Shown: positions 15,875 through 23,666 of the stretch, one piece after another | Numbering within the stretch: position 1 is the stretch's first letter | Layout of the letters: each line of letters begins with the position of its first letter | Source: Clostridia bacterium | GTDB lineage: Bacteria > Bacillota > Clostridia > Christensenellales > Borkfalkiaceae | Assembly: GCA_017466825.1 (NCBI GenBank) | Contig: JAFTTJ010000022.1 | Coordinates: forward strand, 1 to 37,757 | DNA length: 37,757 bases | Reading direction: 5' to 3' | The notes under the pieces: generated by a model | What the model was told of the DNA's origin: nothing | Database searches by the model: none | The model's input: the letters and a program-made list of their open reading frames with translations, nothing else | Made by a program: the position numbers and the translations under genes

Positions 15875-16302
15875 CGGTTTAGCCAACTTAAATCAAGCCC
15901 CCACTCGTCTATCTTATTGCGCCTAATATGGTCTTCGTTGGCTTTGCCAAGCGCCTTTATATAGTCGGCGTAAGAGCATTCGTTTACCTTGCAAAAATGG
16001 GCGATAGCCTTTTCTTCGTCGCCTAAAAGTTGAGTTCTACCGATATGAATAACCGAGTGGCACGAGTGGCAAACGGCTATGATTTCTTCAAGTTTTTGCA
16101 CCTTGTTTTCTTCGTCGTAAGACCACCTTTCGTGCGCTTCGAGCCGAGTTGCCTTTCTTGCGCAAATCATACACTTTCCGCCTGCGCGTTCATAGGCGTC
16201 TTTGCGTAAAATATCCCACGCTTTGGGTTTTAAAACGCTCCTTAAATTACTGTACCAACATCCGTCGGGCACTAGTTCAAAATTGAGTTTATAATCAGAC
16301 AA
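15856..16302 (-). CDS. HNH-type zinc protein (putative endonuclease)
   Basis: A 148-residue protein with a treble-clef/HNH pattern: C44-x2-C47, H57 in LEAHERW, C78-H79-x-C81-H82 and H86 in VCHSCHSVIHIG. The two CxxC pairs suggest a structural zinc, with H57 in the catalytic histidine position of HNH nucleases. Its N-terminal 30 residues and C-terminal helices do not match a specific subgroup I know. Its start overlaps the ABC permease gene by 8 bases, so it belongs to the same transcript. That pairing is unexplained, and a nonclassical role is possible. Confidence 0.75.
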   Translation of the reverse strand: MSDYKLNFELVPDGCWYSNLRSVLKPKAWDILRKDAYERAGGKCMICARKATRLEAHERWSYDEENKVQKLEEIIAVCHSCHSVIHIGRTQLLGDEEKAIAHFCKVNECSYADYIKALGKANEDHIRRNKIDEWGLDLSWLNRYQKPE

Positions 16303-17074
16303 TGTTGAGCCACCTACCCATAATTTTACGACTGAAAAAGACGTTTATAAAACCGGTTAGCGCAAAGTAAATGATATACGCCCATAGCCATAAGAAAGAC
16401 GTGTTTGCGCCGATGCCGAAAGTGAGCGAGAAGAGTATAATGAATAGGCTTGCGAAAACGAAGACTTCTAAAAAGTAAATGCCTGCGAGTATTAGCCCTG
16501 CAATTTTTTCGTTAAAGCGAGCCGAGAGCGATTGCGCCGTCAAAATTGAAAAGGCAAACGTCGAAACGATTGAAACGCAAAGGACTATTATCAATAAAAG
16601 CAAGTGCGCGTTTATCAAAAAACTTTCAAAATCGGTTATGGTAACGAATAAATACTGTATCCAAAACTTGCTGTTTACAGCACCAATGATGACGAAATAT
16701 AAGTAATTTGAAAGATTTGAAAGTACGATTGCAATCGCAAACCAAGTCATAAGCGCTAAAAATCTCGCCCAAAACTGCTCTTTATCGGTTGCCGGAAGGG
16801 TGTAAGTTAAATACGCTTCGTCGCTCGCAACCGCCTTTTTAAACCCTGCGAGCGCGATTATAAACGCTGCAAAAACGGATATGTTTGAAACGCCGAGTAA
16901 AAGCCCCGATCCGACTAAAAGTATCGAAACGGTAAAGTTTTGCGTTTCAATAAGGCTATAATACGTATTATATAATATCGCCGAAAGAAGGGCGCAGACA
17001 AGTGAAAGTATTCCCAAAATTATCCCCGTCTTTAAGGGGCGCAAAAAGGCGTGTTTAAATATTTTTAAAAACAT
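16295..17074 (-). CDS. ABC transporter permease subunit
   Basis: A 259-residue integral membrane protein with about six hydrophobic segments (roughly 15-38, 45-75, 108-132, 155-180, 190-215, 225-248). It resembles ABC-2-type permeases in size and topology. It overlaps the ATPase gene by 10 bases and is clearly its partner. The substrate is unknown; this architecture is common for bacitracin/lantibiotic-type or YtrB-like exporters. No GntR regulator, frequent with that class, is adjacent. Confidence 0.82.
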   Translation of the reverse strand: MFLKIFKHAFLRPLKTGIILGILSLVCALLSAILYNTYYSLIETQNFTVSILLVGSGLLLGVSNISVFAAFIIALAGFKKAVASDEAYLTYTLPATDKEQFWARFLALMTWFAIAIVLSNLSNYLYFVIIGAVNSKFWIQYLFVTITDFESFLINAHLLLLIIVLCVSIVSTFAFSILTAQSLSARFNEKIAGLILAGIYFLEVFVFASLFIILFSLTFGIGANTSFLWLWAYIIYFALTGFINVFFSRKIMGRWLNIV

Positions 17075-17760
17075 CTGAAAGTCTCCCTAAAAATTTCGTC
17101 TACGGTTTTGCCTTCTTCGTGTACGGCTCTCGCGTCTCCGTGGGCAAAAACCTTACTGCCGTTTATAAAGATATATTCGTCTAAAATCTCTTCAATATCT
17201 CTAATTAAGTGAGTGGAAATAATTATCGTGCCACCGTCGGAAATTCTAGTCAAAATGGTGTGCATAATAAACTCTCTCGCCGCAGGGTCTACACCGCCGA
17301 TCGGCTCGTCTAAAAGATACACGTCGGCTTGGCGAGCCATAACGGCTATTAGTTGAACTTTTTCCTTAGTGCCTTTTGACAGGGTTTTGAGTTGGGCTTT
17401 TTTGTCAACTTTAAGCGAATCTAAAAGTTCATAGGCTCTAACAACGTCGAAATCGTCGTAAAACTCTAAAAAGAGATTAAAAACGTCTTCAACTTTCATT
17501 GAAAGGTCTAAATAAGTCCTTTCGGGCAAAAACGAAACGACTTTTTTAGTTTCCGCGCCGACTGACTTGCCCATAATTTTTATATCGCCGTCGTAGGTAA
17601 GTAGCCCCGAAAGGCATTTAAAAAGGGTAGTTTTACCGCTACCGTTAGGGCCTAAAAGTCCTATGATTTTACCTTTGCCGAGCGATAAATTAACGTCGTC
17701 TAAGGCGACGAACTTGCCGTATTTTTTAGTTAAATTTTTTATTTCAATAGCGTTTTCCAT
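17065..17760 (-). CDS. ABC transporter ATP-binding protein
   Basis: A 231-residue ATPase that powers the permease encoded downstream. Walker A is GPNGSGKT (37-44). The signature loop is the variant LSKGTKEKVQL (127-137), Walker B is VYLLDEP (147-153) and the H-loop is STHL (182-185). The LSKGT form of the signature is typical of the BcrA/YtrB/CcmA-like group. ATG 17760 has an AGGAG about 9 bases upstream. A TATAAT lies further upstream in the 55-base gap after the thioesterase, with no convincing -35. Confidence 0.92.
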   Translation of the reverse strand: MENAIEIKNLTKKYGKFVALDDVNLSLGKGKIIGLLGPNGSGKTTLFKCLSGLLTYDGDIKIMGKSVGAETKKVVSFLPERTYLDLSMKVEDVFNLFLEFYDDFDVVRAYELLDSLKVDKKAQLKTLSKGTKEKVQLIAVMARQADVYLLDEPIGGVDPAAREFIMHTILTRISDGGTIIISTHLIRDIEEILDEYIFINGSKVFAHGDARAVHEEGKTVDEIFRETFRCF

Positions 17761-17815
17761 AAAAAATCACTCCTATTCCTTAAAATTATATGCTAGATAG
17801 TTACCGTAATTTATA

Positions 17816-18535
17816 TTATTCCACATTTATAGTAAGGGTTGCCCTAAAACACTCTTTATCGCCAGAAAACCCCTTTATAAGTCGATTATCGCCGTCTTTT
17901 TTGAAATATAACGAGTATTTACCGACCTGCATTTCGTTTATATAATTTATTTCAACCGAGCGTACGAACTCCCCTTTTTCAAGCGGAATAGCGTCGGTGA
18001 TAAATTCAAAATATCTAACGTTGTTTACGTGTCCGTTATGATCTAGCGTGGACTCGCCTGCGTAGCCTTCAAAAAGGCTCGCTCCGTCAAGGTTGAAATC
18101 GGGTAACTTTTTTAAATCAAAGTCGTAACTTCTCTCAGGGTAAAATTCCGTCAAAGGGTACTGCGCTTTGCCGAGAGCAATTCTTCTCGTTTTCATATTG
18201 ACGACGCACCATTTTGAAGTGGCTTTGACAAGCGTTTCACCACTCGAACTTTCAATTTTATAATCTCTGTCGTAGTCGACTTTGCCTGCGACGTGTGGCC
18301 AAGTTTTAACTACCACTTGTGTTTCACCATAGTTTATCCGCTTAATTACGTCAAATCTAGCCCTTACGAGCATCCAAACGCAATCGCTTTGCAAAAGATC
18401 CCTATATCCTATGCCAAGCCTTTTTGCGTGGAGGTCGGCAACGCTTTGAAAGGCGTCCATTATGGCGGTGGGTTTTAAGTCGTCGTTTTTGTCAAAGTCC
18501 GAAACCCTAAGTTCGTAAGTCTTTTCGTAAATCAT
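17816..18535 (-). CDS. Acyl-ACP thioesterase
   Basis: The enzyme hydrolyses fatty acyl-ACP to free fatty acid, ending fatty-acid elongation. The 239-residue protein is a double hot-dog of the FatA/FatB-related bacterial family (Acyl-ACP_TE). The N-terminal hot-dog contains VSDFDKNDDLKPTAIMDAFQ. The second holds the catalytic set STLDHNGHVNNVRY, with D165, N167 and H169. A TTGAAA-N17-TATAAT promoter lies about 95 bases upstream. Near its C-terminus the DNA carries a sequence matching the dispersed element (17865-17904), coding for DGDNRLIKGF. Other fatty-acid genes are not in the window. Confidence 0.9.
   Translation of the reverse strand: MIYEKTYELRVSDFDKNDDLKPTAIMDAFQSVADLHAKRLGIGYRDLLQSDCVWMLVRARFDVIKRINYGETQVVVKTWPHVAGKVDYDRDYKIESSSGETLVKATSKWCVVNMKTRRIALGKAQYPLTEFYPERSYDFDLKKLPDFNLDGASLFEGYAGESTLDHNGHVNNVRYFEFITDAIPLEKGEFVRSVEINYINEMQVGKYSLYFKKDGDNRLIKGFSGDKECFRATLTINVE
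17865..17904 (+). repeat. Dispersed-element match inside the thioesterase gene
   Basis: TTATAAGTCGATTATCGCCG followed by a T-rich run matches the core of the intergenic copies almost exactly. It is coding on the minus strand, so chance or an exapted copy are both possible. Confidence 0.4.
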
Positions 18536-18566
18536 ATACCGCTCCTTTTAACAAGTAGCAAAATTT

Positions 18567-18606
18567 AAAAAGTTGGGCTATAGGTCGATTATCGAGTGTT
18601 TTTGCG
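18567..18606 (+). repeat. 40-bp dispersed element, copy in the thioesterase leader
   Basis: It starts AAAAAGTTGGGCTATAGGTC and continues GATTATCGAGTG, T-run, GCG. It overlaps one arm of the inverted repeat at 18575-18629. Confidence 0.65.
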
Positions 18607-18659
18607 CTCAATTAACCGCTCTATAGCCCTATTATATCATAAAAAGAAATAAATTTCAA
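18575..18659 (-). promoter_or_regulatory. Thioesterase promoter with large inverted repeat
   Basis: The minus-strand TTGAAA (18659-18654), 17 bases, and TATAAT (18636-18631) form the promoter. Directly downstream GGGCTATAG (18575-18583) and CTATAGCCC (18621-18629) form a perfect 9-bp inverted repeat. The interior is partly self-complementary. It could be an operator spanning the start site or a leader hairpin. Confidence 0.6.
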
Positions 18660-18750
18660 TGTTTTTAAACGATTTACAAAAGACGTTTCGTCGACTGCGG
18701 TAGACTCTTTTTATTTTCCGCGCCGAAAAACGCCTTTAAAAAATCGAAAA

Positions 18751-20247
18751 TCAATATAGTAATACTGCGTTGTCGGGAACTTCGACGACTTTTCCGTTAT
18801 CACCTTTAATTAAGAAGAACTGTTGGTGATAGGTTTTGTGGGGGATGATATAAATGCGTTTGTCCCCCCAAATTTTTTCCACGTCCTTTTTTAAACATCT
18901 CTTTGCAAAAATATACTCGGCGATATCTATATTTAGGTCGACTATCGCCGTGTCGTAGCCGTCCGCAAAAAGGTCTAAAAGTCCCGTTCTTATCTTCATT
19001 ACGATATAGTCGTTTGACCAAACCGTACCGCTACCTTGGCAGTAAGGGCAAGATTTTACGAGCATAGACGCGCTTTCTCTACGTTTTTTCTTACGGGTGA
19101 TTTCAACGAGCCCCAAATTAGTCATACTGACAGCCGTGCATTTTTCTCTGTCTTCGGCAAGGTAGGACTGCAAGGTTTCAAAAAGCCTTTGCCTATGTTC
19201 TTCGCCTACCATATCGATAAAATCTACTATAATAATGCCCGAAATATTGCGCAGGCGCAGTTGTCTTGCGATTTCCTTTGAAGCGAGCAAATTGGTGTTA
19301 AAAACGGTGTCTTCAAGGTTGTCTTCACCGATAAATTTGCCTGTGTTTACGTCGATTGACGTGAGCGCTTCGGTCTTATCGATAACGAGATAGCCGCCGT
19401 TTTCAAGGGGTACGGTACTGCTAAGTAGGGTTGCGACGTCTTCGTCGAGCCCGTAAAAGTGGAACATATCCACTTTTTTGTCGTAGAGTTTGAGTTTGCG
19501 CTTTAAGCCGACGTCTACCTTTTGAGCGTACTCGGTGATTTTTTGATAAATTTCCTTATCGCCGACGATAAAACTATCTATATGCGGATTATAAACGTCC
19601 CTTACGAGCCTTATTGCGATATTTCCTTCTTCAAAAACGCAAGCAGGCGCTTTTGCCTTGCTAAATTCGTCTAAAATCTTTTTATACTGCTCGGTTAAAA
19701 TGGCAATATCCTTTTTAATTTCGGCTTTTCCGACGTGTTCGGCGGCAGTTCTAATAATAATGCCTTGCCCCTTTGGTTTTAGGCTTTCAGCAATTTTTAG
19801 TAAATTTTCTTTCGTTTTTTCGTCGGTTATTCTACGTGAAACTCCTAAAAAGTCTATCGTGGGCATAAAAACGACGAATCTAGTCGCAAACGAAATATTA
19901 GTAGTAAGCCTTACGCCCTTGCTACCTGCAGGATCTTTTACGGCTTGAACCATAATTTCGTCGCCTTCTTTTAAATTTAAAATAGACGGAATTTCCACCT
20001 TGCCGAGAAGTTCGGTCTTGTCCATGAGCATATCCGAAGCCGAAAGGTATCCGTTTTTTTGAAGGCCGACGTTTACGAAAGCGGCTTGCATGCCGGGTAA
20101 AACGTTCTCTACCCGACCTTTAAATACGCTACCTATCGTAACCGCCTTATTCTTTTTTTCCACTCTGTATTCGAGTAGTTTTTTGCCGTCCGCAACCGCG
20201 CCGATGACGTTTCCACCGTGGCTGTCGACGTATATATTAACCGACAT
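18751..20247 (-). CDS. rng: Ribonuclease G/E family endoribonuclease
   Basis: A 498-residue endoribonuclease that cuts single-stranded A/U-rich RNA, acting in rRNA maturation and mRNA turnover. The S1 domain is at about 36-120 (VTIGSVFKGRVENVLPGMQA). The Mg-binding aspartates are D299 in SIDVNTG and D342 in IVDFIDM. The zinc-link pair is C400/C403 in CPYCQGSG. It has the short C-terminus of RNase G rather than the long scaffold tail of RNase E. It is third in an operon with TIGR03960 and DUF2344 genes, a conserved clostridial order in which rplU usually follows; here it does not. Confidence 0.95.
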   Translation of the reverse strand: MSVNIYVDSHGGNVIGAVADGKKLLEYRVEKKNKAVTIGSVFKGRVENVLPGMQAAFVNVGLQKNGYLSASDMLMDKTELLGKVEIPSILNLKEGDEIMVQAVKDPAGSKGVRLTTNISFATRFVVFMPTIDFLGVSRRITDEKTKENLLKIAESLKPKGQGIIIRTAAEHVGKAEIKKDIAILTEQYKKILDEFSKAKAPACVFEEGNIAIRLVRDVYNPHIDSFIVGDKEIYQKITEYAQKVDVGLKRKLKLYDKKVDMFHFYGLDEDVATLLSSTVPLENGGYLVIDKTEALTSIDVNTGKFIGEDNLEDTVFNTNLLASKEIARQLRLRNISGIIIVDFIDMVGEEHRQRLFETLQSYLAEDREKCTAVSMTNLGLVEITRKKKRRESASMLVKSCPYCQGSGTVWSNDYIVMKIRTGLLDLFADGYDTAIVDLNIDIAEYIFAKRCLKKDVEKIWGDKRIYIIPHKTYHQQFFLIKGDNGKVVEVPDNAVLLY

Positions 20248-20294
20248 ATTTTTCCTTTGCCTATCGCAGTTTTTGACTGCGCAAAGCCTTTATT

Positions 20295-20912
20295 TTATTC
20301 TGTTTTTAAACTTGACTCAAAGTCCTTTCCATCCGCGGTGAGCCCACGGGTTTTAATGGCGGTAATTTCGCCACCGCCGTAAATTTCAACCAATTTTTCG
20401 GTAAATTTTTCTATCCTTAGTCCGTTGCCAAACCCGATAACGCACGAAAGGTCGTCCCCTTTCCACTCTACCGAGTAAATAAGGTCGCGCGCATTTTTGG
20501 GCGTCCCGTCCTTTTTAGTAATAATGAACTCGTCTTTTGCCAAAAAATCCCTTTCGTCAAAGTGGTTTATTCCTTTAATAAGGTATTCCGCCTTGACAAT
20601 ATCGCTTGCAACCCCAACTTTTGCAGGGGTTTTCCAAGCGCCGACGCACTTTATTCCCCTAGGGCAATTTTCGTTGAATTTTTGCATGAACGAATCGGGA
20701 TTTTCGTCCGTTTCGACTTGGCAGTATTCAGCGTAACTCGGTATGCCGATACCCATAGGCGCGGACATATAAACGAGCATGTGCGGGTTAAATCCTTGTG
20801 AAAAGGCGACTTTTATACCCGCTCTGCGCATGGTTCTGCCAAAATGCCTTAAAATATCGAGATGGGCTAAAAATTCTGCGCCGTCCGTCTTTTGATACTT
20901 AAAAACTATCAT
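20295..20912 (-). CDS. DUF2344 / TIGR03936 family radical SAM-associated protein
   Basis: The gene encodes 205 residues, beginning MIVFKYQKTDGAEFLAHLDI. The conserved motifs GAEFLAHLDILRHFGRTMRRA and FSQGFNPHMLVYMSAPMGIG identify the family, which always accompanies the TIGR03960 radical SAM protein and is often fused to it. The function is undefined, with a role near ribosome or RNA modification suspected from context. I chose ATG 20912, which overlaps the upstream stop as ATGA, rather than an earlier in-frame start that would overlap by 37 bases. Confidence 0.9.
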   Translation of the reverse strand: MIVFKYQKTDGAEFLAHLDILRHFGRTMRRAGIKVAFSQGFNPHMLVYMSAPMGIGIPSYAEYCQVETDENPDSFMQKFNENCPRGIKCVGAWKTPAKVGVASDIVKAEYLIKGINHFDERDFLAKDEFIITKKDGTPKNARDLIYSVEWKGDDLSCVIGFGNGLRIEKFTEKLVEIYGGGEITAIKTRGLTADGKDFESSLKTE

Positions 20913-22678
20913 ACGTCGCACCCGTATACCTTTTGTATACCACACCCTTTACAACTTTTTTTGCAACTGCCCGTAACTTCGCCGGCGTACGCCTTTTTCC
21001 TTTCCTTTAAAAGGAATTTTTTATCTACGAAAACGTCTATAAAATCCCAGGGCAAAATCTCGTCTTCGCCCCACTCTCTCGTGTAGAATTTTTTATCTAC
21101 GCCCGTTTCTTCAAAGGCTTCGTTCCAAAGGGTTGCGTTGAATTTATCCGTCCAACCGTCAAAATAGCACCCTTTTTCGTACGCTCTTTGCAAAACTTTT
21201 CCCACTCGCCTATCGCCACGGGCAAGAACGGCTTCCATTTCGGATAGCGAAAAATCATTCCAACTAATCGTGGTGTTTTTCGAATAGAGCCTACTGCGCA
21301 AAATATCGACCTTTCGCTTTACTTCTTCTTCGCTTATCTGCCTTTCCCATTGGAAGGGGGTGAACGGCTTGGGGATAAAGGTCGACGCCGACACGCTTAT
21401 CCTAAGTCTTCTCGCGCGCTGAGGGTTTGCCGAGTAAATTTTGCGAATTTTGTCTACTATATCGCAAATACCGCCTACGTCTTCGTCCGTTTCGGTGGGA
21501 AGCCCGAACATAAAATAGAGTTTTATGCCCGTGTAGCCGTTGTCAAAGGCCATATTAAGCCCCCTTTCAACGTCTTCTTCGGTGATGTCTTTATTTATGA
21601 CGTCGCGCAGTCTTTGAGTGCCCGCTTCGGGGGCAAAGGTGAGCGAACTCTTTCTCGATTCTTGCACGAATTCGCCGTCGAAACTATCGAGTCTAAGCGA
21701 CGGGAGCGAAAGGTGCACGTCGCTCGGCAAAGCGTCTTTTAAAGCGGGGATAAGGTCCTTTAAATAGGGGTAGTCGCCCGTCGAAAGACTGTTTAAACCG
21801 AGTTCGTCAAAACCCGAATTTTTAACGAGCGAACAGGCCTGCTCGGTGAGCGTTTTTACGCTCTTGTATCTAACGGGGCGGTATATAAAACCCGCTTGAC
21901 AAAATCTGCATCCCCTATAACATCCGCGCATTACTTCAATAACTGCTCTATCGAAAACCGACTCGCAATTTGGCACGGCTTGGCGCGCAGGAAAGGTTGC
22001 CCCGTCAAAGTCTTTCAGCAAGGCTTTTTTGATGGGTGTTTTAATAGAAAACCCGTCTATAAGTCCGTTATCTTTATATTTTACGTCTACAAGTGACGGA
22101 ACGTAAACGCCTTGAATAAGGCTTGCTTTTTGTAAAAATTCAGTTTTTGAAGACGTTTTTAATTTGAGATTTGCAAGTTCTTTCATGCTCTCTTCGCCGT
22201 CGCCGATGACGAAAATATCAATAAAATCGGCTAGCGGTTCGGGGTTTACGGCGCACGGGCCACCCGCTTGAATTATAGGAAATTCTTCCCCACGGTCTTC
22301 ACTTTTTAAGGGTATCCCCGCAAGGTCTAACATATACAAAATGGTCGTGTAACTCATCTCGTATTGAAGGGTAAAACCGAGCATATCGAAATCTTTAAGG
22401 GGCATTTTTAAATCGAGCGATTCAAGTAGCGTACCACTCTCTTTTAAAGCCTTGCCCATATCCGTCCAAGGCGCAAAACACCTATCGCAAACCGCGCCTT
22501 CAACGCGGTTTATAACGTCTGCAACGATACGTATACTTAGGTTGCTCATTGCAACTTCATACACGTCGGGAAAACATATACAAAAATTAAATTTTGATTT
22601 TTCTATTTGCGGAACGCCGAACTCGCCGCCGATATATCTCGACGGTTTTTCGACCTTTTTCAAAATCTTAGCGTCCAA
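20909..22678 (-). CDS. TIGR03960-type radical SAM protein with B12-binding-like domain
   Basis: A 589-residue radical SAM enzyme of unknown substrate. The N-terminal region (about 30-200) resembles a cobalamin-binding domain (FPDVYEVAMSN, QAGGPCAVNPEPLADF). The 4Fe-4S cluster motif is C253-x3-C257-x2-C260 in RGCYRGCRFCQAGF. TFAPEAGTQRLRD and the GLPTETDED block follow. The C-terminus ends with a Cys-rich tail, CKKSCKGCGIQKVYGC, which may bind a second cluster. It leads the operon with the DUF2344 and rng genes. Confidence 0.93.
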   Translation of the reverse strand: MDAKILKKVEKPSRYIGGEFGVPQIEKSKFNFCICFPDVYEVAMSNLSIRIVADVINRVEGAVCDRCFAPWTDMGKALKESGTLLESLDLKMPLKDFDMLGFTLQYEMSYTTILYMLDLAGIPLKSEDRGEEFPIIQAGGPCAVNPEPLADFIDIFVIGDGEESMKELANLKLKTSSKTEFLQKASLIQGVYVPSLVDVKYKDNGLIDGFSIKTPIKKALLKDFDGATFPARQAVPNCESVFDRAVIEVMRGCYRGCRFCQAGFIYRPVRYKSVKTLTEQACSLVKNSGFDELGLNSLSTGDYPYLKDLIPALKDALPSDVHLSLPSLRLDSFDGEFVQESRKSSLTFAPEAGTQRLRDVINKDITEEDVERGLNMAFDNGYTGIKLYFMFGLPTETDEDVGGICDIVDKIRKIYSANPQRARRLRISVSASTFIPKPFTPFQWERQISEEEVKRKVDILRSRLYSKNTTISWNDFSLSEMEAVLARGDRRVGKVLQRAYEKGCYFDGWTDKFNATLWNEAFEETGVDKKFYTREWGEDEILPWDFIDVFVDKKFLLKERKKAYAGEVTGSCKKSCKGCGIQKVYGCDV

Positions 22679-22710
22679 AATTATACTCCCGTAATTTTAC
22701 TCACCATTAT

Positions 22711-22739
22711 ATTATAACATAATATAAGAAAATTTGCAA
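22711..22739 (-). promoter_or_regulatory. Promoter of the radical SAM-DUF2344-rng operon
   Basis: On the minus strand TTGCAA (22739-22734), 17 bases, TATAAT (22716-22711); the leader is about 26 nt. Confidence 0.75.
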
Positions 22740-22742
22740 GGC

Positions 22743-22830
22743 TTATAGGTAGCGACCAAAAATTTTAAAAAACGGCTATTTTTTGGCTTATTTACTAAGA
22801 ATTTTCTACTTTTTTAGTAATCGCCTATAA
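22743..22830. repeat. Three-stem (cloverleaf-like) inverted-repeat structure
   Basis: TTATAGG-ta-GCGA (22743-22755) pairs with TCGCCTATAA (22821-22830). Between them sit a CCAAAAA/TTTTTGG hairpin (22756-22786) and a TTACTAA/TTAGTAA hairpin (22792-22820), each abutting the closing stem. Confidence 0.5.
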
Positions 22831-22887
22831 AAAATTTTTATTTTTTAAATATTTAAATGAAAACTCGGTTTAAAAAGTCTTTTTTGC

Positions 22888-22915
22888 ATAGCGCAAAAAA
22901 TTTATTGCGCTATAT
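22888..22915. repeat. TAGCGCAA palindrome upstream of ftsH
   Basis: TAGCGCAA and TTGCGCTA face each other around a short AT loop. The same arms form the larger palindrome at 23155-23180. Confidence 0.5.
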
Positions 22916-23001
22916 TTTAAGCCTAAATATACCCTTCGCGCCATCAGTTTTAGGCTGTTTAAACAATAATTTACGGGTTTTTTCTTTGACGACAGCTCTT
23001 T

Positions 23002-23017
23002 TGATTCACGTGAAACT
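23002..23017. promoter_or_regulatory. Candidate parS site 3
   Basis: TGATTCACGTGAAACT matches TGTTTCACGTGAAACA at 14 of 16 positions. It lies 2.9 kb from parA in an intergenic region. Confidence 0.65.
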
Positions 23018-23098
23018 AGCGCAAAACCTACTTTTTTAGCAAGGCTAAAATATCGGTTTAGTTTTACGCATTACTGCGCTATTTTTATACTAAAGCGG

Positions 23099-23127
23099 TT
23101 GACATTTTTGGGTTGTTAATATATAAT
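23099..23127 (+). promoter_or_regulatory. Distal ftsH promoter
   Basis: TTGACA (23099-23104), 17-base spacer, TATAAT (23122-23127): a perfect consensus lying about 540 bases upstream of the ftsH start. Confidence 0.85.
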
Positions 23128-23154
23128 AATTACAAGCGCAGATATAGTCGGCGC

Positions 23155-23180
23155 AATAGCGCAAAAATATTTTTGCGCTA
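23155..23180. repeat. Perfect 26-bp palindrome at the start of the ftsH leader
   Basis: ATAGCGCAAAAAT is followed directly by its exact reverse complement. It starts about 20 nt after the expected transcription start of the distal promoter. Confidence 0.75.
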
Positions 23181-23407
23181 TATTAAGCGCAAACTCCAAA
23201 AGGATAAAATATAAACTTGTCGAAAGATGGGATATTTTTTAAAATTTTGAATAAAATTGTATATAGGGGCAAATTAAGGTGCCGAAAAATATCGGCGTAA
23301 AAGGTATTTTGTAAAAACTTTTTGCCTTAAAACTGCTCTAAAATAAAAAATTATGAATTTTGCTTAAGTGAAAACTGTGTTAAAATTTTTAATAATTTTT
23401 TATTTAT

Positions 23408-23436
23408 TTGCCAATTTGCTTTACCTATGGTAAAAT
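23408..23436 (+). promoter_or_regulatory. Proximal ftsH promoter
   Basis: TTGCCA (23408-23413), 17 bases, TAAAAT (23431-23436); leader about 225 nt. Confidence 0.6.
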
Positions 23437-23507
23437 AGCATTGTTAAATAAACAAGCGCAACGGCGTTTTTTAAGTTAAGTTTTTTCAAAAATTTGCTTA
23501 AAAACCT

Positions 23508-23547
23508 AAAAAGTCTGCCTATAAGTCAATTATCGGCGTTTTTTGGG
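23508..23547 (+). repeat. 40-bp dispersed element, copy in the ftsH leader
   Basis: AAAAAGTCTGCCTATAAGTC, then AATTATCGGCG and a T-run, in the same orientation as the copies at 7881 and 18567. Confidence 0.65.
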
Positions 23548-23666
23548 GCAAAAACAAGGCCTTTTGCGCTATATACGAAAGTTGTTTGGCTCACCTAAAA
23601 AGTTAATGATAAATAAAATTTTGCTTATCATTATATATTTATAAGGCTCGCCAAAAAGGAGAATTC

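Larger units (their letters stand above)
22679..23666. other. Structured 1-kb intergenic region upstream of ftsH
   Basis: No convincing gene is present. It contains a divergent minus-strand promoter, a three-stem structure (22743-22830), a parS-like site (23002-23017), two plus-strand promoters (23099 and 23408), a perfect 26-bp palindrome (23155-23180) and a dispersed-element copy (23508-23547). The string TTGCGCTATA and its complement recur through it. Confidence 0.75.

Noticed and set aside
19836-19851. parS-like TACGTGAAACT inside the rng gene
   Set aside because: The left half does not match and the centre is not CACGTG; probably chance in coding sequence.
22050-22077. Dispersed-element-like CTATAAGTCCGTTATC in the radical SAM gene
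   Set aside because: Several core mismatches and no matching flanks; best explained by coding sequence.
22857-23039. 60-codon plus-strand ORF upstream of ftsH
   Set aside because: There is no Shine-Dalgarno, it runs across palindromes and a parS-like site, and its composition is that of the AT-rich gap.
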